Of a DNA stretch of 64,000 nucleotides, positions 25,180 through 34,345 are shown piece by piece (within the stretch, counting starts at the first letter, position 1; each line of letters opens with the position of its first letter). The stretch is from NCBI RefSeq assembly GCF_947495315.1, contig NZ_CANLYD010000015.1, positions 1-64,000 on the forward strand, in the 5' to 3' direction. A program made the position numbers and the translations under genes. The notes beneath the pieces were generated by a model. That model worked only from the letters and a program-made list of their open reading frames with translations. It did not search any database and was not told the DNA's origin. Source of the stretch: an uncultured Aquimarina sp. (GTDB lineage: Bacteria > Bacteroidota > Bacteroidia > Flavobacteriales > Flavobacteriaceae).

Positions 25180-26319
25180 TTAAAAAATCAGCACCTTTTT
25201 CTGATTAATTTTAAACTGGTTTGGAGTTAATCCAGTTTCCTTTTTAAAAGAAGTATAAAATGTAGTTTTAGACTTGAAACCCGCTTCTAATCCTATTGCC
25301 AATAAGCTATACTTATCAAACTCCTCATTGAGTATCATATCTTTTACCTCTTTTACACGATATGAATTAATATATGCTGTAAAATTCTTTTTAGTAACAT
25401 CATTTACAATTTGAGAAAGATAACCAGAGCTTATATTTAAAGTTTCTGCAATCATTTCTTGATTTAAATTTGGGTTGCGATAGATATAATCTTTTTGTAA
25501 TAAGTTTTCTAGTTTTTGGAAATATACATTGTTTTTAGAAAATGAATGTTGAGAAACTGAAATCTCGGGTTTTTTACTCTTTACATCATTATCATCAACA
25601 CTAATAATACTCTTTTGTGTATTAGTAAGTTTTAATGAATAAATTCCATTATATACAATCCAAAAAATAAATAAAGATGCCCCAGAACATATTATAGAGA
25701 TACCAATTTTATAATCTATCCCGAAAATCATATCAATAATATCTACCATAATCCAAGAAGCAACTAATAAAACTTCCCAGACACATAACCTTTTTAACCA
25801 TTTACTATTTTGATGATCTATAAATTTTTTGTTTTTGAGAATACTATATGCCCAAATTGCAATCACAAAATTAAAGGAATAATAACCAAATTCCTGGATA
25901 TTAAAAACCCAACCATAAACTAACTCTTTATATTCCCAGGAATACGCATACCATCCATAAACGTATTCTAGATTAAAAACAATATTTATGATCACAGAGA
26001 ATAAAAATGGGATGTATAACAGAAAAAGTTTCTTGCTTTCTAGTAGATTATGATCAATTGATTTTAGTATGTAAAAAAAGAAAAAAACCGGAAACAAAAA
26101 TATCCATTCTATATCGTATAAAATCAAGAATTTGGGATATTGCTGATATATCTCTAACGTATCTAGATATACATTAAACATTAAGAAAGCCAAAATTAAA
26201 ATTGAATATCCTAAATATTTATTCGTTTGACTTTTAAAATATGGGGAAAACAAAATCGCAAAACCAAAAAGAAATCCTTGAGAAGCACTTATTACCAAAA
26301 TAATATTCACAAATTCCAT
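25180..26319 (-). CDS. Multi-pass membrane AraC-family regulator
   Basis: 379 residues. About seven transmembrane helices occupy residues 1-230, followed by a cytoplasmic AraC HTH domain (LNQEMIAETLNISSGYLSQI; LLAIGLEAGFKSKTTFYTSF). This design is common in Bacteroidota and reads a membrane or external signal. Its targets are not visible. It lies 169 bp upstream of the S41 gene in the same direction, so it may control it. Confidence 0.85.
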   Translation of the reverse strand: MEFVNIILVISASQGFLFGFAILFSPYFKSQTNKYLGYSILILAFLMFNVYLDTLEIYQQYPKFLILYDIEWIFLFPVFFFFYILKSIDHNLLESKKLFLLYIPFLFSVIINIVFNLEYVYGWYAYSWEYKELVYGWVFNIQEFGYYSFNFVIAIWAYSILKNKKFIDHQNSKWLKRLCVWEVLLVASWIMVDIIDMIFGIDYKIGISIICSGASLFIFWIVYNGIYSLKLTNTQKSIISVDDNDVKSKKPEISVSQHSFSKNNVYFQKLENLLQKDYIYRNPNLNQEMIAETLNISSGYLSQIVNDVTKKNFTAYINSYRVKEVKDMILNEEFDKYSLLAIGLEAGFKSKTTFYTSFKKETGLTPNQFKINQKKVLIF

Positions 26320-26396
26320 GCATAGAGATTATATGATCTTCTGTTTATAAAGACAAAAAGAAATCAAAAAAGTTGCAAGGTTTCTCCAATTATAAA

Positions 26397-27257
26397 TTAC
26401 ACCTTCCTATTGGTTCTCTTAACAGCTACTTCATTTTTATAATCCATCCATTTCTGACCACCAATTCTACGCATAGCGTTATCAAAATAACGCATAAAGA
26501 AAATATTGTATGCTGCTTTGTTCATATTTCCTAATCTAGTAGCCATTGCACGAATACTCATAGAAAATCCTGGTGTAAGATATGTCATCTGATGCCAATA
26601 TCCTTCTGGCATATAAAGTGTTTCGCCGTGTGTAAGATTCGCTATATATCCTTTAGCTTTTTTAAGGGCAGGCCATTTTTCTAAATCAGGATTTGTAAAA
26701 TCAATGTCCTGATGTGCAATGAGCGCATGAGGAACTTTATATAAATATTTAGTTTCTGATGGAGGAAATAATATGCATTGTTTCTCTCCATGAAAGTGAA
26801 AATGAAGAATATTACCTAAATCAATATCGTAATGCATAAATACTTTAGAACCCTGGCCTCCAAAAAAAAGATATGGCATTTTTTTTAGCAACCTTAAACC
26901 GATATTAGGATATTTATAATCTTCTCTAAGTTCTGGTACCTCTTTTAATAAATTATATAGAAAGATTCTATAATTTGTAGGTTTCGAATTCAAAAGGTTT
27001 ACATACTCGCTCATTTTCATGCTTGTATGTGGTTCGTTAAATTTAAATTCTGAATTTATCGGCCTATCATCAAATAAAGGTACCTCTTTGTCACCGGCTA
27101 CCTTATTAATATACTCTAGGTTCCATTTCTTATAAGCTGGCCAATCTTCTATTAATTTCTCAATAACCACTGGTTTCTGTGGTATAAAATATTCTTTAAG
27201 AAATTCTTCTTTGGTGATTGACTCAACTCTTGGTATTTGCTCTAAATTTAATTCCAC
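26397..27257 (-). CDS. Cupin-8 / JmjC-like oxygenase
   Basis: 286 residues. The iron-binding motif appears as HYDIDLGN (HxD) and, about 80 residues later, YWHQM; HFHGEKQCILFPP is the typical strand between. Family members are Fe(II)/2-oxoglutarate hydroxylases acting on proteins or small molecules. It lies downstream of bioB in the same direction with a 145-bp gap that holds an ATACCATTTGGTAT dyad (27302-27315), so it may have its own promoter. Substrate unknown. Confidence 0.8.
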   Translation of the reverse strand: MELNLEQIPRVESITKEEFLKEYFIPQKPVVIEKLIEDWPAYKKWNLEYINKVAGDKEVPLFDDRPINSEFKFNEPHTSMKMSEYVNLLNSKPTNYRIFLYNLLKEVPELREDYKYPNIGLRLLKKMPYLFFGGQGSKVFMHYDIDLGNILHFHFHGEKQCILFPPSETKYLYKVPHALIAHQDIDFTNPDLEKWPALKKAKGYIANLTHGETLYMPEGYWHQMTYLTPGFSMSIRAMATRLGNMNKAAYNIFFMRYFDNAMRRIGGQKWMDYKNEVAVKRTNRKV

Positions 27258-27402
27258 TGACTATGAAAGCCCGTTATGGGCACTTATTAAAAAATTAATT
27301 AATACCATTTGGTATAAAAAATAGTTAACATCACGGTTTGTTAAATTTAAAGTTCGCAAAACAATATCAAGATTTTGTATTATCAAAAATTTCTACTATT
27401 GT

Positions 27403-28509
27403 TTATCGATCTCTATAAACAGTTTCTTTAGCTTTCTGCTTGGCAAGTTCATTTTTTTCAATGGTATGATCGGGTCTTGACCATTTAGGCTTTTCTCCTT
27501 TTGCTTCATACTTAGAATCTTCTGCTTCTATTGTATCAGGTTGAGCTTTTTTAACAAATGGTTTTTGAGGATTTAATCCTAATTTTTTAAACATTTCCAT
27601 ATCCTCATTTACATCAGGATTAGGAGTTGTTAATAATTTATCTCCTGCAAAAATTGAATTTGCGCCAGCAAAAAAGCACATTGCTTGTCCTTCTCTACTC
27701 ATTTCTGTTCTTCCTGCGGACAATCTTACTTGTGTTTGCGGCATTACAATTCTAGTTGTTGCAACCATTCTAATCATATCCCAAATTTCTACAGGCGTCT
27801 GATCTTCCATTGGTGTACCATCAACAGCAACTAGTGCATTAATCGGTACCGATTCTGGTTGTGGATTCAATTTAGCTAAAGCCACTAACATTCCTGCTCT
27901 GTCTTCCGCCTTCTCGCCCATTCCTATAATACCACCACTACATACGGTTACATTAGTTTTTCGGACATTATCAATAGTCTCCAAACGATCTTCATAACCT
28001 CTGGTAGAAATTACTTTTTTATAATATTCCTCTGATGTGTCTAAATTATGGTTATAAGCATACAATCCAGCTTCTGCAAGTCGTTGAGCCTGATTTTCTG
28101 TAATCATTCCTAACGTACAACAAACTTCCATTTCTAATTTATTGATCGTACGTACCATTTCTAATACATTATCGAACTCCGGACCATCTTTTACATTACG
28201 CCAAGCTGCTCCCATACATACTCTGGAGCTTCCTGAAGATTTAGCACGTAATGCTTGTGCTTTTACTTGTTGTACACTCATCAAATCATTGCCTTCAATA
28301 TCTGTATGATATCTTGCCGCTTGTGGACAATACCCACAATCTTCGGGACATCCACCTGTTTTAATAGATAACAGGGTAGATACCTGCACAGTATTAGGGT
28401 CGTGATATTCTCGATGAATTGTTGCTGCTTCATAAAGCAACTCCATTAATGGTTTATTATAGATGTCTAGTATTTCCTGCGATGTCCAATCGTGTCTAAT
28501 AACGCTCAT
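27403..28509 (-). CDS. bioB: Biotin synthase
   Basis: 368 residues. The radical-SAM motif is Cys54, Cys58, Cys61 in GGCPEDCGYCPQ. The other BioB signatures are present, such as YNHNLDTS for the second cluster region and the conserved Arg in RLSAGRTEM. It inserts sulfur into dethiobiotin. A C-terminal extension of roughly 40 charged residues (AEDSKYEAKGEKPKWSRPDH) is longer than in the E. coli protein. The rest of the pathway is at 32.4-35.5 kb. Confidence 0.96.
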   Translation of the reverse strand: MSVIRHDWTSQEILDIYNKPLMELLYEAATIHREYHDPNTVQVSTLLSIKTGGCPEDCGYCPQAARYHTDIEGNDLMSVQQVKAQALRAKSSGSSRVCMGAAWRNVKDGPEFDNVLEMVRTINKLEMEVCCTLGMITENQAQRLAEAGLYAYNHNLDTSEEYYKKVISTRGYEDRLETIDNVRKTNVTVCSGGIIGMGEKAEDRAGMLVALAKLNPQPESVPINALVAVDGTPMEDQTPVEIWDMIRMVATTRIVMPQTQVRLSAGRTEMSREGQAMCFFAGANSIFAGDKLLTTPNPDVNEDMEMFKKLGLNPQKPFVKKAQPDTIEAEDSKYEAKGEKPKWSRPDHTIEKNELAKQKAKETVYRDR

Positions 28510-28610
28510 AAATTAATGGTATGTGAATTTTCAAAAGTAATTGTTTAAAATCAAAAAACACAAATTAGCTTTATCAAATTCGAGAGTTTTAATAACAATC
28601 TATCTTTGTT

Positions 28611-29801
28611 CTAATTCTTTTTTTCTGGCAGCTCTAATAAAATACTAACTGCATTTCCTCCAAATCCAACAGCATTGACTATAATTTTACTCAACTTTTT
28701 AGGAGTTTTTTTATACTCTATAAAAGGGACTGGTATAAACTCTTGATGTTTCATCATTAAAATAGCTAGTTCCATACTTAAAATTCCACTAGCACCAAAT
28801 GTGTGGCCAATTTTCCATTTATTGGTTGTTAACGCTGGAATATGCTCTCCAAAAACAGTTTTAATGGCATTATACTCTGCTTGGTCACCCTTCACAGTTC
28901 CTGGCGCATGCAATACTATTGCATCAACTTCTTCTAAATCGGTGGCGTCTAGAGCCATTTTCATAGATCTCTGAAAACAATCCGCTTCTGTAGATATAGA
29001 TATGTTATGCGTTAATGCTTCTGTAGCGTAGCCAATACCTGAGATTAATGCCAGCGCATTTTCCTTAATTCCATTTTCTAAACAAGCAATACCTGCTCCT
29101 TCTCCTAAAAACATAGAATTTCTGGTTTTATTCCAATTCATTGCCTGACAAGGATAGGCTTCTGTTCTACCTGAAGCATAAATCTTTAAAGCTTTCATCT
29201 GGGCAATCGTAAAAGGAGTCAGTGGAGCTTCACTTCCCCCCACTAAAAACTTATCACTTAAACCGGATTGAAGCCACGCGATCCCATTCAGCACTGCGTG
29301 CAAAGCAGTAGAACAGGTTATAGAATGACTTATGTCTGGACCTTTAGATCTTAAATCCTGTGCAATCCAAGAAGATATATTACCCAAAGTAGTCGTGGGC
29401 GAACTTAAGGTAGAAGATTGATTGGTCTCTAAAAATTCTTTATAATATTCCTCGAAAAGACCTGTTGCTCCTCTAGAAGAGCCCACATTAATTCCAAAAT
29501 TAAATTCACCTCCCCAATTTGCGTCTTTTATAGCGTTTCTTGCAGCAAAAACTGCAAATAAAACAGAATCATCCAAAGAAGCATACTGAGAATTCTCCTC
29601 TTTAAGTTTTTCAATTTCTTGTCTTGATATTTCGTTTAATTTAGCCACCGGAGCTTGATTACCCATAAAATCTTCAAAGGTGATCTGATGTGATGATTCT
29701 TTGTATAAATCCCAAATCTCATTGGAGGTAATTCCTAATGGAGAAATAGACGAAATTCCAGTTATAGATACAGGGTTTTGCAACACTAAATTTTTGAGCA
29801 A
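28611..29801 (-). CDS. Beta-ketoacyl-ACP synthase homologue, atypical active site
   Basis: 396 residues of thiolase fold. The nucleophile is in SITCSTALHAVL and the second His in KIGHTFGASG. The usual first catalytic His (NAHGT in FabF) is replaced: the motif reads LHAPGT, with a His two residues earlier. Placed before bioB, it may act in making the pimeloyl moiety, as in other Flavobacteriia where a ketosynthase sits with bio genes; that role is inferred. About 30 residues shorter than FabF and with a divergent N-terminus. Confidence 0.78.
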   Translation of the reverse strand: MLKNLVLQNPVSITGISSISPLGITSNEIWDLYKESSHQITFEDFMGNQAPVAKLNEISRQEIEKLKEENSQYASLDDSVLFAVFAARNAIKDANWGGEFNFGINVGSSRGATGLFEEYYKEFLETNQSSTLSSPTTTLGNISSWIAQDLRSKGPDISHSITCSTALHAVLNGIAWLQSGLSDKFLVGGSEAPLTPFTIAQMKALKIYASGRTEAYPCQAMNWNKTRNSMFLGEGAGIACLENGIKENALALISGIGYATEALTHNISISTEADCFQRSMKMALDATDLEEVDAIVLHAPGTVKGDQAEYNAIKTVFGEHIPALTTNKWKIGHTFGASGILSMELAILMMKHQEFIPVPFIEYKKTPKKLSKIIVNAVGFGGNAVSILLELPEKKN

Positions 29802-29970
29802 ATGTAGGGGTTTGTTCTGGCATGTTCAACTGTAAATTCACAATAGATAAAAAGAATATGAGTATAAGAATAGCATCACCAAATTACCTCTTAATTTCTA
29901 AATTAGCATATCCATTGTAACAAAAAGAGTGAAATTTATACATATAGAGTAAGAAAAAGTACCCTATATT

Positions 29971-30408
29971 ATGGAAGAACATACACCACAAAAAAGTTGG
30001 TTTAGTAGAAATTGGCCTTGGGTAGTTCCTTTAGGAGGCTGTCTTACATTAATCATCATATTTTTTGTCTTTTTAGGCTCCGTTATATTTGGAGTCTCCC
30101 AAGCATTTACAAACTCGACGCCTTATCAGGATGCACTTGTGAAAGCACAAGAGGATGAATATATTGTTCAAATGTTAGGAGAACCAATAGAAACTAATGG
30201 TATTATGAGTGGTAGCTTACTGTTCGAAAACAATGAAGGTTCTGTTGATATTTCTATACCTATAAAAGGCCCAGAAGGAGAAGCGAGAATCTATATTGTA
30301 GGTATAAAACAAAATGACAAATGGACATATTCTGAACTCTACGTAATTATTGACGAAACCAATGAACAGGTTGATTTATTGTGGGGAGAAGGTCAAAAAA
30401 ATGAATAA
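29971..30408 (+). CDS. Coa1-like small membrane protein (cytochrome c oxidase assembly family)
   Basis: 145 residues with one transmembrane helix (about 18-43, WVVPLGGCLTLIIIFFVFLG) and a soluble domain with LGEPIETNG and VGIKQNDKWTYSELYVII, the pattern of bacterial Coa1-family proteins. Divergent from the ketosynthase gene. Whether it acts in oxidase assembly in bacteria is uncertain. Confidence 0.72.
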   Translation: MEEHTPQKSWFSRNWPWVVPLGGCLTLIIIFFVFLGSVIFGVSQAFTNSTPYQDALVKAQEDEYIVQMLGEPIETNGIMSGSLLFENNEGSVDISIPIKGPEGEARIYIVGIKQNDKWTYSELYVIIDETNEQVDLLWGEGQKNE

Positions 30409-30434
30409 ACTTTTTTAATTTAAAAGAGTAATTT

Positions 30435-31457
30435 ATGACTAAAAGGTTAAACATAGCTCATTCAATTAGTGTATTTGGATTTCCTGTATTGATCATTACT
30501 TTAATGATTGCAATTGCGAAATCAAAATTATTTGAATTAAACCCAGAAGTTTTATCGATAGGAGTTACTGCTGATCTTCTTTTTACGGTTCCTTTTATTT
30601 ATTTTCTATTAATTAGAAAAAAGAACATCCCAAAAATCACGATCTTATCATTATTCATTTTAGGAATTGTAATAACAACCTTTATTATCCCAAAAGAAAA
30701 TCAATTATTTTTAAATCAAATTAAAACTTGGTTCCTACCTTTTTTAGAAATTGGTGTTTTTACATTTATCCTATTTAGAGTAAGAAAAGTTCTAAAGTCA
30801 TATAGCGCTAATAAAAACGAGAACAATGATTTTTTCTCTACTTTAAAAGTTACTTGCGAAGAAATATTACCTAAAAAGATAGCTATCTTACTTACTATGG
30901 AAATAGCTGTTTTCTATTATGGTTTTATCTCCTGGAAGAAAACCGAATTACATAGTAACGAGTTTTCTTATTATAAGAACAGCGGCACCATCTCTCTTTT
31001 AATGGCATTAATTGCAATAATTGTAATAGAAACATATGTGCTACATATTCTTCTTGGTAAATGGAGTGCAGTAGCTGCTTGGATAGTAACCGGATTAAGT
31101 ATTTATTCTGGAATTCAGATTTTCGGGTTTTTAAAATCAATGTTTAAAAGACCTTTTTCAATTGAAACGAATACAATTCATCTACGATATGGAATTTTAA
31201 GCGAAGCCATAATAGACATCAATAACATAAAATCTATTAAGATTTCTTCAAAACCTATTGAATTTAATGATACTACCCGAAAACTATCTCCGTTAGGAGA
31301 ATTAGAAAGTCATAATATGGTTATCAATGTGAAGAAAGAAAATTCTATAATCGGACTTTATGGAATTAAAAGAAAATTTAAAACTCTAGTGTTTTATATT
31401 GATAAGAAAGAAGAATTCAAAGCTCAATTGGATAAAAAAATTTCGTCATTAGAATAA
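30435..31457 (+). CDS. Multi-pass membrane protein of unknown function
   Basis: 340 residues, about seven transmembrane helices in the first 240, then a soluble beta-rich C-terminus (HLRYGILSEAIIDINNIKSI) that resembles a PH-like domain. It starts 27 bp after the Coa1-like gene, so the two form an operon. No family is recognised; similar proteins in this group are annotated variably. Confidence 0.65.
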   Translation: MTKRLNIAHSISVFGFPVLIITLMIAIAKSKLFELNPEVLSIGVTADLLFTVPFIYFLLIRKKNIPKITILSLFILGIVITTFIIPKENQLFLNQIKTWFLPFLEIGVFTFILFRVRKVLKSYSANKNENNDFFSTLKVTCEEILPKKIAILLTMEIAVFYYGFISWKKTELHSNEFSYYKNSGTISLLMALIAIIVIETYVLHILLGKWSAVAAWIVTGLSIYSGIQIFGFLKSMFKRPFSIETNTIHLRYGILSEAIIDINNIKSIKISSKPIEFNDTTRKLSPLGELESHNMVINVKKENSIIGLYGIKRKFKTLVFYIDKKEEFKAQLDKKISSLE

Positions 31458-31460
31458 AAA

Positions 31461-31495
31461 AAAAGAGATCAGCGACTTACTAATCTCTTTTATAA
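31461..31495 (+). terminator. Hairpin terminator after the membrane-protein operon
   Basis: AAAGAGAT (31462-31469) with ATCTCTTT (31483-31490), loop of 13 nt, A-run before and T-rich after; usable on both strands. Confidence 0.55.
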
Positions 31496-31522
31496 ATGTT
31501 TTTTTAAGACGACTAAACTACT

Positions 31523-32293
31523 CTATTGCTTGTAGCTATAATTTACACTATAAACAGAAGTCGGTTCTTGATCTACAATCACTGTAATAGTACCAGAACT
31601 AGGATAATTATCAGCATCATAAACATAATCAATCTTTACTTCTCCTTCTACTTCTCCAGCTTCATTTTTGTAAACGATAGACTTAATATTATTTAACGGA
31701 AACAATGCACGAGCTCTCAAGATTTCAGAGCTTTGCGGCATCATACTAAAATTTAACTGAACTCTATCCAATACTTCAATTAGACCAGCTGCTTCAAATG
31801 TATAGAAATAAGGATTTGGAGTAGCATCATACGCTATTGTAGCAGTAAACTCTTCTATCACCTCTTCAAAAACACCAGTTGTCTCATTAAATTCATAACT
31901 TTCTTCAAACACTTTTACAGAAATTGGGTTCCCACTGTTATCGTATTCTAACACATCTCCTGTTTCAAAAACATCATAAGGATCCTGGTACAATTCACTT
32001 AAGCTAAAAGGTTCACTTCCACCTGAAACCGTTGATAATTCATTATTTTCATATACCAAAACACCTGTATCGATTCCATTAGAAGCACTGGTTACTCTAT
32101 TATTAGCGTCATAGTTAACTGTAAACGCATAATCTTCTTCATCGATCTGTGCTGAATCAAATTCGACTCTTTCAATTAATTTTTTGGCGGTATCACCACC
32201 ATTAGCATTATCAAATTCATCTGTTACAGAATCGCTGTCGCAACTTGCCAAAAGGGTTATTGAAATTGTGGATAAAAATAAAAATCTTTTCAT
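31523..32293 (-). CDS. Lipoprotein with YD-like repeats, function unknown
   Basis: 256 residues, lipobox LLASC (Cys18), then an acidic linker (DSDSVTDEFDNANGGD) and beta-strand repeats such as VNYDANNRVTSASNG and VLEYDNSGNPISVK, which recall YD repeats. Likely lipid-anchored in the envelope. Single gene; no partner suggests a role. Confidence 0.65.
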   Translation of the reverse strand: MKRFLFLSTISITLLASCDSDSVTDEFDNANGGDTAKKLIERVEFDSAQIDEEDYAFTVNYDANNRVTSASNGIDTGVLVYENNELSTVSGGSEPFSLSELYQDPYDVFETGDVLEYDNSGNPISVKVFEESYEFNETTGVFEEVIEEFTATIAYDATPNPYFYTFEAAGLIEVLDRVQLNFSMMPQSSEILRARALFPLNNIKSIVYKNEAGEVEGEVKIDYVYDADNYPSSGTITVIVDQEPTSVYSVNYSYKQ

Positions 32294-32427
32294 AGTAAAT
32301 TAAATTGGGTTTTTGTTCATTTTATTAACTCGGCAATATACTATGCCTATTCTTAATAGTATCAAAAACTTGATATTTGTTACCGTATAATTCCCGGTAT
32401 TTTTTGAATTATTTCGTAACCTTTTGT

Positions 32428-33693
32428 TTATAAAGAAGATAAAAGCATCAGGATCGTATCATAAATTTTATTCAATTGATCCTTTGTTATCACATATGGC
32501 GGTAATATATAGATGGTTTTACCCAAAGGACGAAGACAAACTCCATGTCGCATGAAATGATCGAAGATCTCATATCTTTTTTTACCATAGCGATCCATTT
32601 CTATATTGAGATCCAAAGCATATATAACTCCTTTTTGTCGTGTAGTTCTTACTTTGGGATGGTTCTTTATTTTAGTGTCAAAATCTGCATGAGATTTTAT
32701 AATAGTTTCAATATTTTTCTGAATCTCCTCAGAACCTAAAAGTTCGATTCCTGCAATAGCCACAGAACATGCTATTGGATTAGCAGAGTAGGTATGCGCA
32801 TGAAAAAAAGCTTTACCAATAGAATCATCTAAAAACGCATTATATATTTCCTGTGTGCAACTAGTTACAGCCATTGGAACAAAACCTGCTGTCAAAGCTT
32901 TAGACATAGATATAATATCCGGCTTCGTTTCTATATACTCTGAAGCAAAGTTTTTTCCGGTTTTACCAAAACCTGTCATTACCTCATCTGCAATAGTAAT
33001 GATATTGTTTGCAACACAAATCTGAAGGATTTCATTTAGATAGGCTGCTTCAAACATATGCATGGCATTTGCTCCCTGAACCAGTGGTTCATAAATAAAA
33101 GCCGCCACATCATATGTAGAAATGATCTCTAATAATTCCTTTATTACCTCATCAAAATTTTCCTTATTAGGAGTTGGGATTCGCTGTACATCAATAAAAA
33201 AGTCTTCAAAAGGACCGTTATATACTGACAATCCAGATGCAGACATAGCTCCAAAAGTATCTCCATGAAAACCATCATTAAAAGCAATAATCGTATTTCT
33301 CTTTTCGCCTTTATTAAAATGATACTGAAGCGCCATTTTAATTCCCACCTCATTTGCAGTGGATCCGTTATCTGAGAAGAATATTTTTTCTTGATTCTGC
33401 GGTAATATTTTGATCAATTCTTCAGAAAGATGAATTGCTGGTTCATGTGTAAATCCAGCAAAAACAATCTGATCCAGATTGCGCATTTGCTTATTTACCT
33501 TTTCTATAATATATGGATTGCAATGCCCATACATCGCAGTATACCAAGAAGCAATTCCGTCTATATATTCTTTCCCCTCATCATCAAATAATAAAGCTCC
33601 TTCTGCCTTTATTATTGGTAAAGAATCTGGATGAATTTTGTGTTGTGTAAGCGGATGCCAAAGATATTTTTTATCCCTTTCCTTTAAAGTCAT
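32428..33693 (-). CDS. bioA: Adenosylmethionine-8-amino-7-oxononanoate aminotransferase
   Basis: 421 residues, class III aminotransferase. The opening KKYLWHPLTQHK is typical of BioA, and the PLP lysine is in SMSKALTAGFVP. It converts KAPA to DAPA using S-adenosylmethionine. Its start overlaps the bioD stop by 4 bp, so the two are translationally coupled within bioF-bioD-bioA. Confidence 0.94.
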   Translation of the reverse strand: MTLKERDKKYLWHPLTQHKIHPDSLPIIKAEGALLFDDEGKEYIDGIASWYTAMYGHCNPYIIEKVNKQMRNLDQIVFAGFTHEPAIHLSEELIKILPQNQEKIFFSDNGSTANEVGIKMALQYHFNKGEKRNTIIAFNDGFHGDTFGAMSASGLSVYNGPFEDFFIDVQRIPTPNKENFDEVIKELLEIISTYDVAAFIYEPLVQGANAMHMFEAAYLNEILQICVANNIITIADEVMTGFGKTGKNFASEYIETKPDIISMSKALTAGFVPMAVTSCTQEIYNAFLDDSIGKAFFHAHTYSANPIACSVAIAGIELLGSEEIQKNIETIIKSHADFDTKIKNHPKVRTTRQKGVIYALDLNIEMDRYGKKRYEIFDHFMRHGVCLRPLGKTIYILPPYVITKDQLNKIYDTILMLLSSL

Positions 33694-34331
33694 AGCGCTT
33701 CTAATTTATCTCTAAACAACGATGCATATTCCTTAATTACCATCGTATCAAAGTAAGGTTCATTATCGATTCTACCGATAATACTAGCTTTAGTCATTTT
33801 TTTGATAATACTCTCTGTAGTTACATGTTCATCTCCACTAAAAATAATAGCTGGATCAAATCCTTTCTCTTGTAATAACTTTATTGTCAGCAATGTGTGA
33901 TTAATACTTCCCAAATAATGTCTAGAAACTACTATCACTTTATAATCAGAGTTTATAAGATCTAAAATAGTATCTTCTTCATTTAGTGGAACCAATAATC
34001 CTCCTGCTCCTTCAATAACGATATCATTCTTCGTTTTTGGAACCTTAATGGTATCGATATTGATTGCAATTCCATCAATCTCAGCCGCCGCGTGAGGACT
34101 CATTGGCGTTTCTAATGCATAACTGTTGGAGTGAAATTTGGAATTAGAATTACTTACTAATTCCTTTACTTTATCAGTATCAGAATATGATAAATCTCCT
34201 GCCTGAACGGGTTTAAAATAATCAGCTTGTAATGCTTCAACAACAATTGCCGAAGCTACTGTTTTGCCTACATCCGTTCCTATTCCTGTGATAAATATTT
34301 TTTTCGAATTTGTCATAGCCCTGTCAGACAT
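33690..34331 (-). CDS. bioD: Dethiobiotin synthetase
   Basis: 213 residues (or about 208 from the Met at 34316). The P-loop GIGTDVGKT is intact, and VIEGAGGLLVPL is the BioD motif. It closes the ureido ring of dethiobiotin with ATP and CO2. It lies 14 bp after bioF and overlaps bioA by 4 bp. Confidence 0.93.
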   Translation of the reverse strand: MSDRAMTNSKKIFITGIGTDVGKTVASAIVVEALQADYFKPVQAGDLSYSDTDKVKELVSNSNSKFHSNSYALETPMSPHAAAEIDGIAINIDTIKVPKTKNDIVIEGAGGLLVPLNEEDTILDLINSDYKVIVVSRHYLGSINHTLLTIKLLQEKGFDPAIIFSGDEHVTTESIIKKMTKASIIGRIDNEPYFDTMVIKEYASLFRDKLEAL

Positions 34332-34345
34332 GATAATGTGTCTTT

